Part shown: one piece after another, positions 25,678-34,099 of the stretch
Numbering within the stretch: position 1 is the stretch's first letter
How the letters are laid out: every line of letters begins with the position of its first letter
Origin: Bacteroidota bacterium
Lineage (GTDB): Bacteria; Bacteroidota; Bacteroidia; 2-12-FULL-35-15
Direction of reading: 5' to 3'
Assembly (NCBI GenBank): GCA_947504725.1
Contig: CANNHN010000013.1
Coordinates: forward strand, 1-64,000
DNA length: 64,000 nucleotides
Translations under genes and position numbers: made by a program
Notes under the pieces: model-generated
What the model saw: the letters and a program-made list of their open reading frames with translations, nothing else
What the model was told of the DNA's origin: nothing
Databases searched by the model: none

Positions 25678-27449
25678 GCGTAGAAAAGAAAAAGACCGCT
25701 ATTGGAAAAGCAGTAGATTTTGCCATTCTTAAGAGGATATTTGTATATGTAAAACCATACAAAAGAAATTTTATTCTAGCCGTTTGTACCACAATTTTCC
25801 TAGCATTCCTTTCGCCTGTTCGTCCTATATTAATTCAATATACTTTTGATCATTTTGTTTTTGTACCCAATGCTTCAATGTTATTAATAATGACATTTGT
25901 TTTGGTAGGCTTACTTATTTCAGAAGCACTTTTTCAATTTGTTGATTCTTATTTGACAAATAGTTTAGGACAAAAGGTAATAAAAGATATTCGCGTTCAG
26001 CTTTACCAACACATACTCAATTTACGTTTGAAATATTACGATAACAATCCAATTGGAATGATGGTAACGCGTGCTGTATCTGACATTGAAGTTATTGCAG
26101 ATGTTTTTTCAAATGGGTTGATCGTTATCATAGGTGACATATTAAAGATTATAGTGATTGTAGTTGTTATGTTTTTTATTAACTATAAGTTAACTCTTAT
26201 TGCCTTGACAACCATTCCATTGTTGTTAATTGCAACTTATGTTTTTAAAAAATCGGTGCAAAAATCATTTCAGGATGTAAGAACTCAAGTGGCCCGATTA
26301 AATTCATTTGTTCAAGAGCATATCACAGGAATGAACATTATTCAGATCTTTAATCGTGAAAATGCAGAATACAAAAAGTTTGATGCGATAAATGAAAAAC
26401 ACCGCAATGCAAATGTGGATTCAATTATGGCCTATTCGATTTTCTTTCCAATTGTTGAAATTTTGTCTTCACTTGCTTTGGCATTGATTGTTTGGTGGGG
26501 TGGAAAAGGTGTATTAGAAGGGGAAACGACTATTGGTCAATTGATGTCGTTCATTATGTTCTTGAACATGATGTTCCGTCCAATTCGTCAATTGGCTGAT
26601 CGTTTTAATACTTTGCAGATGGGAATGGTTTCATCAGAACGTGTTTTAAAGGTGTTGGATACGGTTGAGATAATCGAAAACAGTGGGACTAAAGAAGCAA
26701 ATGCAATAGAAGGGAAAGTTGATTTTAAAGATGTTTGGTTTGCATACAATGATGAGGATTGGATAATTAAGAATATTTCTTTCTCAGTGAATAAAGGCGA
26801 AACTGTAGCATTGGTTGGCGCAACAGGAGCTGGGAAATCATCCATTATTAATTTGCTTAACCGTTTTTATGAATATAATAAAGGGGCAATTGTAATTGAC
26901 GGAACAGATGTGAGAGATTATGAATTAACCTCTTTGAGAAAAAATATTGGAGTTGTTTTGCAAGATGTGTTTTTGTTTTCTGATACGATTGCAAATAATA
27001 TTTCTTTAAACAATCCGGAAATTTCAAGAGAGAAAATTATTGAAGCCGCAAAAATGGTAGGAGCACACGAGTTTATTAGCAACCTTCCAGGCACTTACGA
27101 CTATAATGTAATGGAGCGGGGCGGGATGCTGTCTGTTGGACAACGACAACTTATTTCATTTATAAGAGCGTATGTTTATAATCCGAAAATATTAGTCTTG
27201 GACGAAGCAACATCTTCCATTGACACCGAATCAGAAAAGCTTATCCAAAATGCAATTGATATTTTAACAAAAGGAAGAACATCCATTGTTATTGCTCACC
27301 GATTAGCAACCATTCAAAAAGCTGATAAAATTATTGTGATGGACAAAGGTGAAATCATTGAAATGGGTAATCACCAGGAATTGCTGAAGAAAAACGGACA
27401 GTATAAACGTTTGTTTGAATTGCAGTTTAAGGAAGATGGAGTGGTTTAA
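25674..27449 (+). CDS. MsbA/MdlB-like ABC exporter (fused membrane and ATPase domains)
   Basis: 591-aa type I ABC half-transporter that should work as a dimer in the inner membrane. Six membrane helices span about 35-310, including the FSNGLIVIIGDILKIIVIVVVMFFINYKL region. The ATPase domain has Walker A VGATGAGKSS, Q-loop, signature LSVGQRQL (variant of LSGGQ), Walker B ILVLDEATSSID and H-loop IAHRL. It is likely to move lipid or a hydrophobic drug-like compound, but the substrate is not readable. The ATGA overlap with truA suggests cotranscription. Confidence 0.93.
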   Translation: MSVEKKKTAIGKAVDFAILKRIFVYVKPYKRNFILAVCTTIFLAFLSPVRPILIQYTFDHFVFVPNASMLLIMTFVLVGLLISEALFQFVDSYLTNSLGQKVIKDIRVQLYQHILNLRLKYYDNNPIGMMVTRAVSDIEVIADVFSNGLIVIIGDILKIIVIVVVMFFINYKLTLIALTTIPLLLIATYVFKKSVQKSFQDVRTQVARLNSFVQEHITGMNIIQIFNRENAEYKKFDAINEKHRNANVDSIMAYSIFFPIVEILSSLALALIVWWGGKGVLEGETTIGQLMSFIMFLNMMFRPIRQLADRFNTLQMGMVSSERVLKVLDTVEIIENSGTKEANAIEGKVDFKDVWFAYNDEDWIIKNISFSVNKGETVALVGATGAGKSSIINLLNRFYEYNKGAIVIDGTDVRDYELTSLRKNIGVVLQDVFLFSDTIANNISLNNPEISREKIIEAAKMVGAHEFISNLPGTYDYNVMERGGMLSVGQRQLISFIRAYVYNPKILVLDEATSSIDTESEKLIQNAIDILTKGRTSIVIAHRLATIQKADKIIVMDKGEIIEMGNHQELLKKNGQYKRLFELQFKEDGVV

Positions 27450-27452
27450 ATT

Positions 27453-30383
27453 TTAAAGTGATTTCAACTTTCCCTTCAAATACTCTCCAGTATAAGAACC
27501 TTTGCATTTTATTAAACCTTCTGGAACACCTTCAAACATAATAGTTCCACCATCAGTTCCACCTTCTGGACCTAAATCAATGATCCAATCTGCACATTTT
27601 ATTATTTCTGCGTTGTGTTCAATGATAATAAGTGAATGTCCTTGTTTAATTAATGCGTTGAATGCATAAAGTAATTTGGAGATATCATGAAAATGCAATC
27701 CTGTTGTTGGCTCATCAAAAATAAAGAGAGTAGGAGTGTTGCTGTTTTGTCCTATTCCAAGAAAGGATGCTAATTTGATACGTTGTGCTTCTCCGCCACT
27801 CAATGTGCTGGATGGTTGTCCTAAGTGAACATAACCCAAGCCAACATCCGAAAGTGGTTGTAATTTTTGTACAATCTTTTTTTCTGTGTTTGTTGGTCGT
27901 TGTGGTAAATTGAAAAAATCAATTGCATCATCAACGGTCATGTTTAAAATATCAGAAATGTTTTTTTCTTGGTAGGTAATATCTAAAATATCTTGTTTGA
28001 AACGCTTTCCATTGCAAGATTCACAAACCAAATGAATATCCGCCATGAATTGCATTTCAACGGTTACTTCACCTTCTCCTTCGCAGACTTCACATCTTCC
28101 TCCATCAACGTTAAAAGAAAAATGGGATGGTTTGTAGCCTCTATTTTTTGCTAATTGCTGGTCGGCATACAATGCGCGAATTTCATCATACGCTTTTACA
28201 TACGTTACAGGATTGGAGCGTGACGATTTACCAATTGGATTTTGGTCAATCATTTCCACTGCAGCGATGCTTTTGTAATCACCGTTTAGTTTTTCAAATG
28301 TTCCTGTAGCTTCACCAAATCCTCCGTGAATCTTTTTCAATGCAGGATATAATACTCTTTTTACCAAAGATGTTTTTCCAGAACCACTCACACCTGTCAC
28401 AACGGTCATTACGTTTAAAGGAAATTTTACATTAACTCCCTTTAAATTATTTTCACGAACACCAGTAAGTTCAATCGATTGATTCCAATTTCTTCTGGAC
28501 GAAGGAACAGGAATGCTTTCTTTACCTGTTAAGTATAATGCAGTTAAACTTCTTTCTTCCGTTGCTAAATCTTTATGCGTTCCTTGGAAAACCAATTCGC
28601 CACCATGCGTTCCGGCAAGCGGACCGATATCAATCAATTGATCGGCAGCACGCATAATTTCTTCATCGTGTTCAACTACAATTACTGTATTTCCAATATC
28701 GCGTAAAGAATTCAATACTTTAATTAAACGTTCCGTATCACGAGAGTGCAAACCAATACTTGGTTCATCCAAAATATACATCGAACCAACTAAGCTACTT
28801 CCTAAGGATGTAGCCAAGTTTATACGTTGTGATTCTCCACCTGATAAAGTATTTGATAAACGATTCAATGTTAAATAACCCAATCCCACATCATCTAAAA
28901 ACTGCAAACGGTTTTTTATTTCAACCAAGATTCGTTTTGCGACTTCTGTTTCGTAAGCGGTTAATTTTATTTTCGAAAAGAACTCCAATGAATCTTTGAT
29001 AGGCATTAACACAACATCATTGATGGAATGTTCCGCTACTTTTACATACGTTGCATCCTTGCGGAGACGTGTTCCTTGGCAATCGGGACAAGCCGTTTTT
29101 CCTCTATAACGAGAAAGCATTACACGGTATTGAATTTTATAGGCTTGTGCTTCTAGGTGTTTGAAAAAATCTGTTAATCCTTGAAAATATTTATTTCCCG
29201 TCCAAAGTAATTTTTTTTCTTTTGGAGTTAAATCATAAAACGAACGATGAATCGGAAAATCAAATTTATGCGAGTTGTTTACCAATACATTTTTCCATTC
29301 ACTCATTTTCTCACCTTTCCAGCAAACAATCGCGTCTTCAAAAACAGAAAGGTTTTTATTTGGAATAACTAAGTCTTCATCAATTCCAATAACACTTCCA
29401 AAGCCTTCACAAAGTTTACAAGCACCAATTGGATTATTGAAACTGAAGAAGTTAGTTGTTGGTTCTTCGAAAATCATTCCATCTAATTCAAACTTATTTG
29501 AAAAAGACATCACCCCGGCCCTCTCCAAAGGAGAGGGTGTTGGCTTCGGTTCTAAATTTTTCTTTGGTTTTTTGGCTTTTGCTTCGCTAGATGAAGGGCT
29601 TGTTGTAGCGATTTTTATTTCTTCGCCCATTATTTCAATTGAGCAATCTCCTGCACCTTCATAAAAGGCAGTCTGCACCGAATCAGAAATACGATTTTCA
29701 TTGTCTTCGTCTTCTGGTCGAACTGTTAAACGATCTACAACAATATAAATTTGTTCTTTTTCTGAAAACTTTTTGGAAATGAAATCTTCTATTTTGGAAA
29801 CTTCTCCATTTTGTTGAATACGGGTAAAACCTTGTTGTGCTAAAAGTTCTAGTTGCTTCTTGAATGTTTTATCAGCTTGTTTTTTGATTGGAGAAAGCAC
29901 AAGAATTTTAGTTTCTGGAGCCAATGAGTTGATGTATTTAGAGACATCGTCAACTGTATCACGTTTTACTTGATTCCCAGAAACGGGCGACATCGTTCTT
30001 CCAATACGAGCGAATAATAATTTTAGGTAATCATAAATTTCAGTAGAAGTACCAACAGTTGAACGTGGGTTTCGTGAATTTACTTTTTGTTCGATTGCAA
30101 TTGCTGGTGAAATGCCTTTGATATAATCCACTTCGGGTTTGTCAATCCGACCAAGGAATTGACGTGCGTAGGAGGAAAGACTTTCAACATAGCGTCTTTG
30201 TCCTTCGGCATATAAAGTATCGAAAGCCAATGAAGATTTTCCTGAACCCGATAATCCGGTTATAACAATTAGTTTATTGCGAGGAATGGCAACATCAATA
30301 TTCTTTAGATTGTGTACTCGGGCTCCTTTAATGAGGATATATTCTTTCGAATTAAGGTCTTCTATGTTTTTAGGCTTAGCCAT
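27453..30383 (-). CDS. uvrA: Excinuclease ABC subunit A with a repeat-derived insert
   Basis: 976 aa, damage-recognition ATPase of nucleotide excision repair. It has two ABC-type ATPase halves: Walker [17 protein letters not shown] (41-56), signature [10 protein letters not shown], and the second [11 protein letters not shown] and [10 protein letters not shown]. Zinc-binding Cys pairs are seen in [25 protein letters not shown] and CESCNGKR. It is slightly longer than usual (about 940) because of a low-complexity segment near 258-292. Positions 29510-29537 of this segment form a perfect short palindrome encoding [10 protein letters not shown], which looks like a repeat element captured in frame. 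Convergent with the ABC exporter. Confidence 0.97.
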   Translation of the reverse strand: MAKPKNIEDLNSKEYILIKGARVHNLKNIDVAIPRNKLIVITGLSGSGKSSLAFDTLYAEGQRRYVESLSSYARQFLGRIDKPEVDYIKGISPAIAIEQKVNSRNPRSTVGTSTEIYDYLKLLFARIGRTMSPVSGNQVKRDTVDDVSKYINSLAPETKILVLSPIKKQADKTFKKQLELLAQQGFTRIQQNGEVSKIEDFISKKFSEKEQIYIVVDRLTVRPEDEDNENRISDSVQTAFYEGAGDCSIEIMGEEIKIATTSPSSSEAKAKKPKKNLEPKPTPSPLERAGVMSFSNKFELDGMIFEEPTTNFFSFNNPIGACKLCEGFGSVIGIDEDLVIPNKNLSVFEDAIVCWKGEKMSEWKNVLVNNSHKFDFPIHRSFYDLTPKEKKLLWTGNKYFQGLTDFFKHLEAQAYKIQYRVMLSRYRGKTACPDCQGTRLRKDATYVKVAEHSINDVVLMPIKDSLEFFSKIKLTAYETEVAKRILVEIKNRLQFLDDVGLGYLTLNRLSNTLSGGESQRINLATSLGSSLVGSMYILDEPSIGLHSRDTERLIKVLNSLRDIGNTVIVVEHDEEIMRAADQLIDIGPLAGTHGGELVFQGTHKDLATEERSLTALYLTGKESIPVPSSRRNWNQSIELTGVRENNLKGVNVKFPLNVMTVVTGVSGSGKTSLVKRVLYPALKKIHGGFGEATGTFEKLNGDYKSIAAVEMIDQNPIGKSSRSNPVTYVKAYDEIRALYADQQLAKNRGYKPSHFSFNVDGGRCEVCEGEGEVTVEMQFMADIHLVCESCNGKRFKQDILDITYQEKNISDILNMTVDDAIDFFNLPQRPTNTEKKIVQKLQPLSDVGLGYVHLGQPSSTLSGGEAQRIKLASFLGIGQNSNTPTLFIFDEPTTGLHFHDISKLLYAFNALIKQGHSLIIIEHNAEIIKCADWIIDLGPEGGTDGGTIMFEGVPEGLIKCKGSYTGEYLKGKLKSL
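29510..29537. repeat. In-frame palindromic repeat inside uvrA
   Basis: A GC-rich unit whose core is the 19-base palindrome ccctctccaaaggagaggg (29519-29537) followed on the minus strand by ccggggtga. It encodes residues 283-292 in a non-conserved loop of UvrA. Composition differs sharply from the surrounding gene. I recall the same unit as a common dispersed repeat in Bacteroidota genomes. Confidence 0.65.
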
Positions 30384-30860
30384 AATGTGATTTCAGTGCG
30401 TGTTGGTTTTAAAAATTTTAACACATAGAGACATAGTTTTTATGTACTGTGTGTTTTCATATAGAAGCAAGCTTCTTTCACATTAGAGAGTTTCCCTCAA
30501 TCATAATTTATCCTTACCCCATAACTCAACAAAATCCTACAAAAATCCCTTTTTATCATAAAAATCATAAAAAATCTGCGTTCCTATGAGGATATTTGTT
30601 TCGGAGCCTGCAAAATTAATCAATTTACCTTTGTTTTTAGGGATATATAGTGTATATTTGTTTAAGCAAAAGAAATTATTTGGATTTATTTTTAAGTTCA
30701 TGCAACATTTGAATAACTTCTGCGTTAAACTCAACATATTTCAATTTATTATTCACCCAAGGCGATTTAGCAAAATTTGTGAAAGCCTTTAAAAACTGAA
30801 GAAACATAAGGAAAAACTCTACTTTTTTATTTTAAGTTTTACATAAAAAAAGGAGGCCCT
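30384..30860. other. 477-base intergenic region between uvrA and the ECF sigma gene
   Basis: AT-rich divergent region. It holds the uvrA leader, a consensus promoter at 30630-30660 on the plus strand, and a leader of about 190 bases before the sigma gene. A 68-codon open frame (30586-30792) lacks any recognisable feature and I do not call it. No RNA family was recognised. Confidence 0.5.
30630..30660 (+). promoter_or_regulatory. Consensus Bacteroidota promoter of the ECF sigma gene
   Basis: TTTG (30630-30633), 19 bases, TATATTTG (30653-30660): a perfect match to the housekeeping consensus. Transcription would start near 30667, giving about 190 bases of leader before the ATG at 30861. Confidence 0.65.
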
Positions 30861-30863
30861 ATG
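30848..30863 (+). promoter_or_regulatory. Strong Shine-Dalgarno sequence
   Basis: An AAAGGAGG run ends five bases before the ATG at 30861. Clear Shine-Dalgarno sites are rare in Bacteroidota and in this window, so its presence here is notable and also fixes the start codon. Confidence 0.7.
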
Positions 30864-31463
30864 CCAATTCAACAGTTTGTAGACGACCAAGAGCTCGTTA
30901 ATCAGTACATCAAGGGTGATGAATCAGCACTTTCAACCTTAATCACACGGCACAAACGTAGAATTTTTAGCTACATTATGTTAACTGTTAAAGACAGAGC
31001 ATTGGCTGAAGATGTATTCCAAGACACCTTTATTAAAGTGATTAATACCTTGAAAAAAGGTCATTATAACGAAGAAGGTAAATTCTTGCCTTGGGTACTC
31101 CGTATTTCTCACAACCTTATTATTGATACGTTCAGACGTGATAAGCGTATGCCGACTATCAGCGGTGGTACAAATGATGAAGGTGAAGCGTTCGACATCT
31201 TTAGTGTGTTGGGAGTGTATGATAAAACTGCTGAAGAAGAGATTATTCAGTCTCAAGTTCGTAAAGACATCCGCAAACTAGTAGAAGCTTTACCTGCAGA
31301 GCAACGAGAAGTTTTAATGATGCGTCATTACTACGATATGAGCTTTAAAGAAATATCAGAACAAACCAATGTGAGTATTAATACTGCTTTGGGGCGTATG
31401 CGTTACGCTTTAATCAATCTCCGTAAGATGATAGAGGAGAAGGAGTTAGTTATAAGTCTTTAG
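30861..31463 (+). CDS. ECF-type RNA polymerase sigma factor
   Basis: 200 aa. Sigma region 2 is at residues 15-85 (FSYIMLTVKDRALAEDVFQDTFIKVINTL) and region 4 at about 140-190 (LPAEQREVLMMRHYYDMSFKEISEQTNVSINTALGRMRYAL). There is no adjacent anti-sigma gene, unlike the pair at 57.8-59.8 kb, which suggests a constitutive or otherwise regulated group. It has its own promoter, a strong ribosome site and a terminator, so it is monocistronic. Target genes are unknown. Confidence 0.93.
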   Translation: MPIQQFVDDQELVNQYIKGDESALSTLITRHKRRIFSYIMLTVKDRALAEDVFQDTFIKVINTLKKGHYNEEGKFLPWVLRISHNLIIDTFRRDKRMPTISGGTNDEGEAFDIFSVLGVYDKTAEEEIIQSQVRKDIRKLVEALPAEQREVLMMRHYYDMSFKEISEQTNVSINTALGRMRYALINLRKMIEEKELVISL

Positions 31464-31489
31464 TTAATTGGGTTAATTAAGTTATTAAG

Positions 31490-31524
31490 GGAGGGTTATT
31501 TCGAAAGAAGTAGCCCTTCTTATT
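31490..31524 (+). terminator. Intrinsic terminator of the ECF sigma gene
   Basis: A 10-bp stem GGGTTATTTC/GAAGTAGCCC (31493-31516) with a GAAA tetraloop, followed by TTCTTATTT. It begins about 27 bases after the stop codon at 31463. Confidence 0.75.
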
Positions 31525-31553
31525 TGCTGAAAGGCTCACTAGAACTGTCGTAT

Positions 31554-31619
31554 CGACTTTCATTTATTTGTCATTTTCGACCTTCATTTATTTGTCATTT
31601 CGACCGTAGCGGAGAAATC
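31554..31619. repeat. Tandem 23-24-base direct repeat
   Basis: Units at 31554-31577 and 31578-31600 read cgac-ttcatttatttgtcattt with one substitution and one extra T. A third, divergent unit (31601-31619) reads cgaccgtagcggagaaatc. The composite tcatttcgaccg-agcggagaaatc resembles a dispersed intergenic repeat of Bacteroidota. No promoter or ORF is seen in it. Confidence 0.7.
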
Positions 31620-31695
31620 TTTTATATTTTCACCCCCTCATACAATAATCTCTATTCCCCTCCGTTATCCTATCATAAACCTCTAAACAAACTGA

Positions 31696-31884
31696 ATGAA
31701 TAGAACATCTACTAAAAAAATTATTGAACCAAAGAGTACCGAAATGAATGAGAAACATGATGACAGCAAAGAATTTCCTTATGAACCAGGAGACAATGTC
31801 ATCAACAACATTCTAAACTATTCAAAAGCTCTCTCCATCCGCAAATCAAAAAGCGGTGAACATTTTGAAATGGTACTAAACTAA
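31696..31884 (+). CDS. Small hypothetical protein, 62 aa
   Basis: Hydrophilic, no signal peptide, no recognised domain. The N-terminal half is Lys/Glu/Ser-rich and probably disordered; the C-terminal half (YEPGDNVINNILNYSKALSIRKSK) looks helical. An ATG start and a strong terminator 20 bases after the stop argue for a real gene. Function unknown. Confidence 0.6.
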   Translation: MNRTSTKKIIEPKSTEMNEKHDDSKEFPYEPGDNVINNILNYSKALSIRKSKSGEHFEMVLN

Positions 31885-31901
31885 GGTCAAAAGAATTTGA
31901 A

Positions 31902-31939
31902 AACGCCTTTCCGATATATTCGGAAGGGCGTTTTTTTTT
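31902..31939 (+). terminator. Strong intrinsic terminator
   Basis: An 11-bp stem (31904-31914 with 31920-31930, one G-T pair), loop TATAT, then nine T. It ends the 62-aa gene. The T-run overlaps the putative TTG start of the next gene. Confidence 0.9.
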
Positions 31940-32696
31940 GATTATATTTGATTGGATAAAACAAAATCGCGTGAAACGTATTAATGACTATTTTATTGGC
32001 GAATTACTCTCAAAAACGGAGGATGCCTTTGAGCATGCTCGGATTCATTTTATGTTGCGATTAGCATTCATTTTCACAATATTATTCTCTTTCCCCGTGA
32101 TTTTTGATTATTTACTCGGCTATGAAAAAGCTGTGATTCTTCATTCTGTTGGGTTTTTAGGAATTATTTTAATGCCTTGGATAATTAAGAAGCAACAAAA
32201 CATCGACAAAACAATTAACTTATTCTTTTCAATAGGTTGCTTTGTAGAAATAGGTACTACTATGATGATAAACCCAGAAAAGATTGATCCAATGGTCATT
32301 TCCTGGGCAATGTTTTTTATGATTTTGAGCGCATTGATTCAACGTGGTAAAGTAAGACTATTGTTTTCCTGCTTTTTGTTTTGGCTGCCAATTATATATC
32401 TTATTCTAAACATATCCTTAAAAGGACAGCTAAATGTAAACTGGATCATTCAAGAAGGCGCTGAAAATCCACCTATTGTTTTAATGTTTTTCCCAATAAT
32501 ATTATCCATTTATTCTATTTGGTCTCATACAATCACAATCGGAGAAGCACAGCAAACAATTATAGAACAAAAGCATATTATCGAAGAAAAAAACAAGGAT
32601 ATTACAGATAGCATTCAATACGCTAAACGTATTCAAAACTCATTATTGCCTACAGAGAAATATATTGACAAATCATTTAAAAGATTGAAAAAATGA
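31938..32696 (+). CDS. Membrane protein with a SpoIIE-linker-like C-terminus but no phosphatase domain
   Basis: 252 aa: about six membrane helices (residues 40-205) followed by a coiled coil (EAQQTIIEQKHIIEEKNKDITDSIQYAKRIQNSLLPTEKYI). That coiled coil is the segment that precedes the SpoIIE/PP2C phosphatase domain in many Bacteroidota sensors; here the protein stops at once and no phosphatase follows. The only possible start without losing the N-terminus is TTG 31938 (or a nearby non-ATG codon), which lies in the upstream terminator T-run; the first ATG is at codon 39. It overlaps the next gene by ATGA. It may be a truncated sensor or a naturally output-less form. Confidence 0.6.
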   Translation: MIIFDWIKQNRVKRINDYFIGELLSKTEDAFEHARIHFMLRLAFIFTILFSFPVIFDYLLGYEKAVILHSVGFLGIILMPWIIKKQQNIDKTINLFFSIGCFVEIGTTMMINPEKIDPMVISWAMFFMILSALIQRGKVRLLFSCFLFWLPIIYLILNISLKGQLNVNWIIQEGAENPPIVLMFFPIILSIYSIWSHTITIGEAQQTIIEQKHIIEEKNKDITDSIQYAKRIQNSLLPTEKYIDKSFKRLKK

Positions 32697-33400
32697 ATAA
32701 AAATCACATCGGTATAATGATATTCGCCTATCTTCTTTCCTCTTGTGGAAACGATGGGATTAAAAACAATATGCCCGATCCTAATGATACCACCGGGCAA
32801 GTATATGTTGCACCTGAACCTCCAAAGCCAAACAGAGATTCTTTACAAATTGATATTTCTAAAAGTTCTTTTGAATGTACGCGTTCCAAAGAGGTAAAGG
32901 AATTTGAGAAAGATGTTAATTTGTTTGGATCTAAAATGTCGATAAAAATGGACAATGCTGCTTTTTCTGCTAATACCAAATTAGATATTAAAAATGCGTA
33001 TTGGTTTATGCTTGATAAAAAGTACGAATGTGGCAAAGTGCTGTTGGATATGAAAAAGGTAGCAGCTCTAAAAATTGGGCAAGGCGATAAAGTAGAAGTG
33101 GGTAATCCTGATTATTTGGAGTCTAAAAAATATCCTACATCCGCGTTAACCATTTTAAGTATTGATTCTATTCCTGATAACAAAAAGAAAATGCTGATAA
33201 ATGCAACTCTTCAAATAAAAGATACAACAGCTAACATTAGCTTCCCTGCTAGGATTGAGTATGCAGATGCTTCAAATCTTACAGTTCCTACAAAACTCAG
33301 TGGTGAGTTTCATATTGATGGAATAAAATGGAAACTCAATCCTAAAAATGCAAAAGTAACAAAAGATGATTTGTTGTTTAAAGTCATATTGGTGAGGTAG
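32693..33400 (+). CDS. YceI-like lipoprotein
   Basis: 235 aa with a lipobox (LLSSC, Cys18) after a short signal. The body resembles the YceI lipid-binding barrel: LQIDISKSSFECTRSKEVKEFEKDV, the VGNPDYLESKKYPTSALTILSI segment and the NISFPARIEYAD strand. YceI proteins bind isoprenoid-type lipids in a lipocalin-like barrel, but no ligand can be assigned here. The start overlaps the upstream membrane-protein gene by 4 bases. Confidence 0.7.
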   Translation: MNKNHIGIMIFAYLLSSCGNDGIKNNMPDPNDTTGQVYVAPEPPKPNRDSLQIDISKSSFECTRSKEVKEFEKDVNLFGSKMSIKMDNAAFSANTKLDIKNAYWFMLDKKYECGKVLLDMKKVAALKIGQGDKVEVGNPDYLESKKYPTSALTILSIDSIPDNKKKMLINATLQIKDTTANISFPARIEYADASNLTVPTKLSGEFHIDGIKWKLNPKNAKVTKDDLLFKVILVR

Positions 33401-33609
33401 TATATTATTTCTCACGTTTCCAAAATTGAATGTTCATTCCAAAGTTAGCGTTATAAGAATAATTTTTGAATGATTCCTTTTGCCATTATTTTACCTATTG
33501 TATGAATTTAGAATTATTTTTGACTTATTATTCCCGTTCTAATTTTTAAACAAAAATAATAATCAATAAATATTTTAGGATATACAATGCATAATTCAAA
33601 CTGAAATTT

Positions 33610-34023
33610 TTATTTTTTCTTCTCGGACATTTTTAAACTCATCATTCCACCCATATAAGCAAAAGGAAGAAAAATAAAAACAGAGCAAATTACAACCCAC
33701 AAGGGGTGAAGTGTTATTAAGCTAAACATACCGACTCCCATAAATATTCCACCCAATGTCATCGCCTGGTTCATTTTTTTATCAATAGCGATTGAGGAAG
33801 CAATTAATCCACCAACAAAACAAGCCAATGCGTAATTTAACAATATTAATAAGTGTAATGAAAAAGGAGAATTAGCAACATGTGCCTTTAAGGCTTCAGT
33901 ATCATTGATGTCAATTGTTGTTGGAAGAGGATTGGCAATATGTACTAATGCTTCGCCAATAATTATAATAATCATACTTGCTATTATGCCAACTACAATT
34001 GCAATTATATTTTTAATTTTCAT
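33610..34023 (-). CDS. Small four-helix membrane protein
   Basis: 137 aa from ATG 34023 (codons further upstream run through the terminator of the neighbouring gene). Predicted helices lie at about 4-24, 48-75, 84-104 and 108-128, with a short polar loop after the first. No family recognised. It follows the terminator of the T9SS protein gene, so it probably has its own promoter. Confidence 0.65.
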   Translation of the reverse strand: MKIKNIIAIVVGIIASMIIIIIGEALVHIANPLPTTIDINDTEALKAHVANSPFSLHLLILLNYALACFVGGLIASSIAIDKKMNQAMTLGGIFMGVGMFSLITLHPLWVVICSVFIFLPFAYMGGMMSLKMSEKKK

Positions 34024-34047
34024 AGAATGTATATTTAATTCAAAGAT

Positions 34048-34078
34048 AAAAAAAGCCCCAAGGAAAACTTGGGGCTCT
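34048..34078 (-). terminator. Intrinsic terminator of the T9SS type A protein gene
   Basis: On the minus strand GAGCCCCAAG, loop, CTTGGGGCT and a run of seven T, about 25 bases after the stop at 34100. Confidence 0.88.
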
Positions 34079-34099
34079 AAAATTTTAATCAATCAAAAA

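Noticed and set aside
30586-30792. 68-codon ORF in the uvrA/sigma intergenic region
   Set aside because: It runs through a consensus promoter, has no signal or domain and no clear ribosome site.
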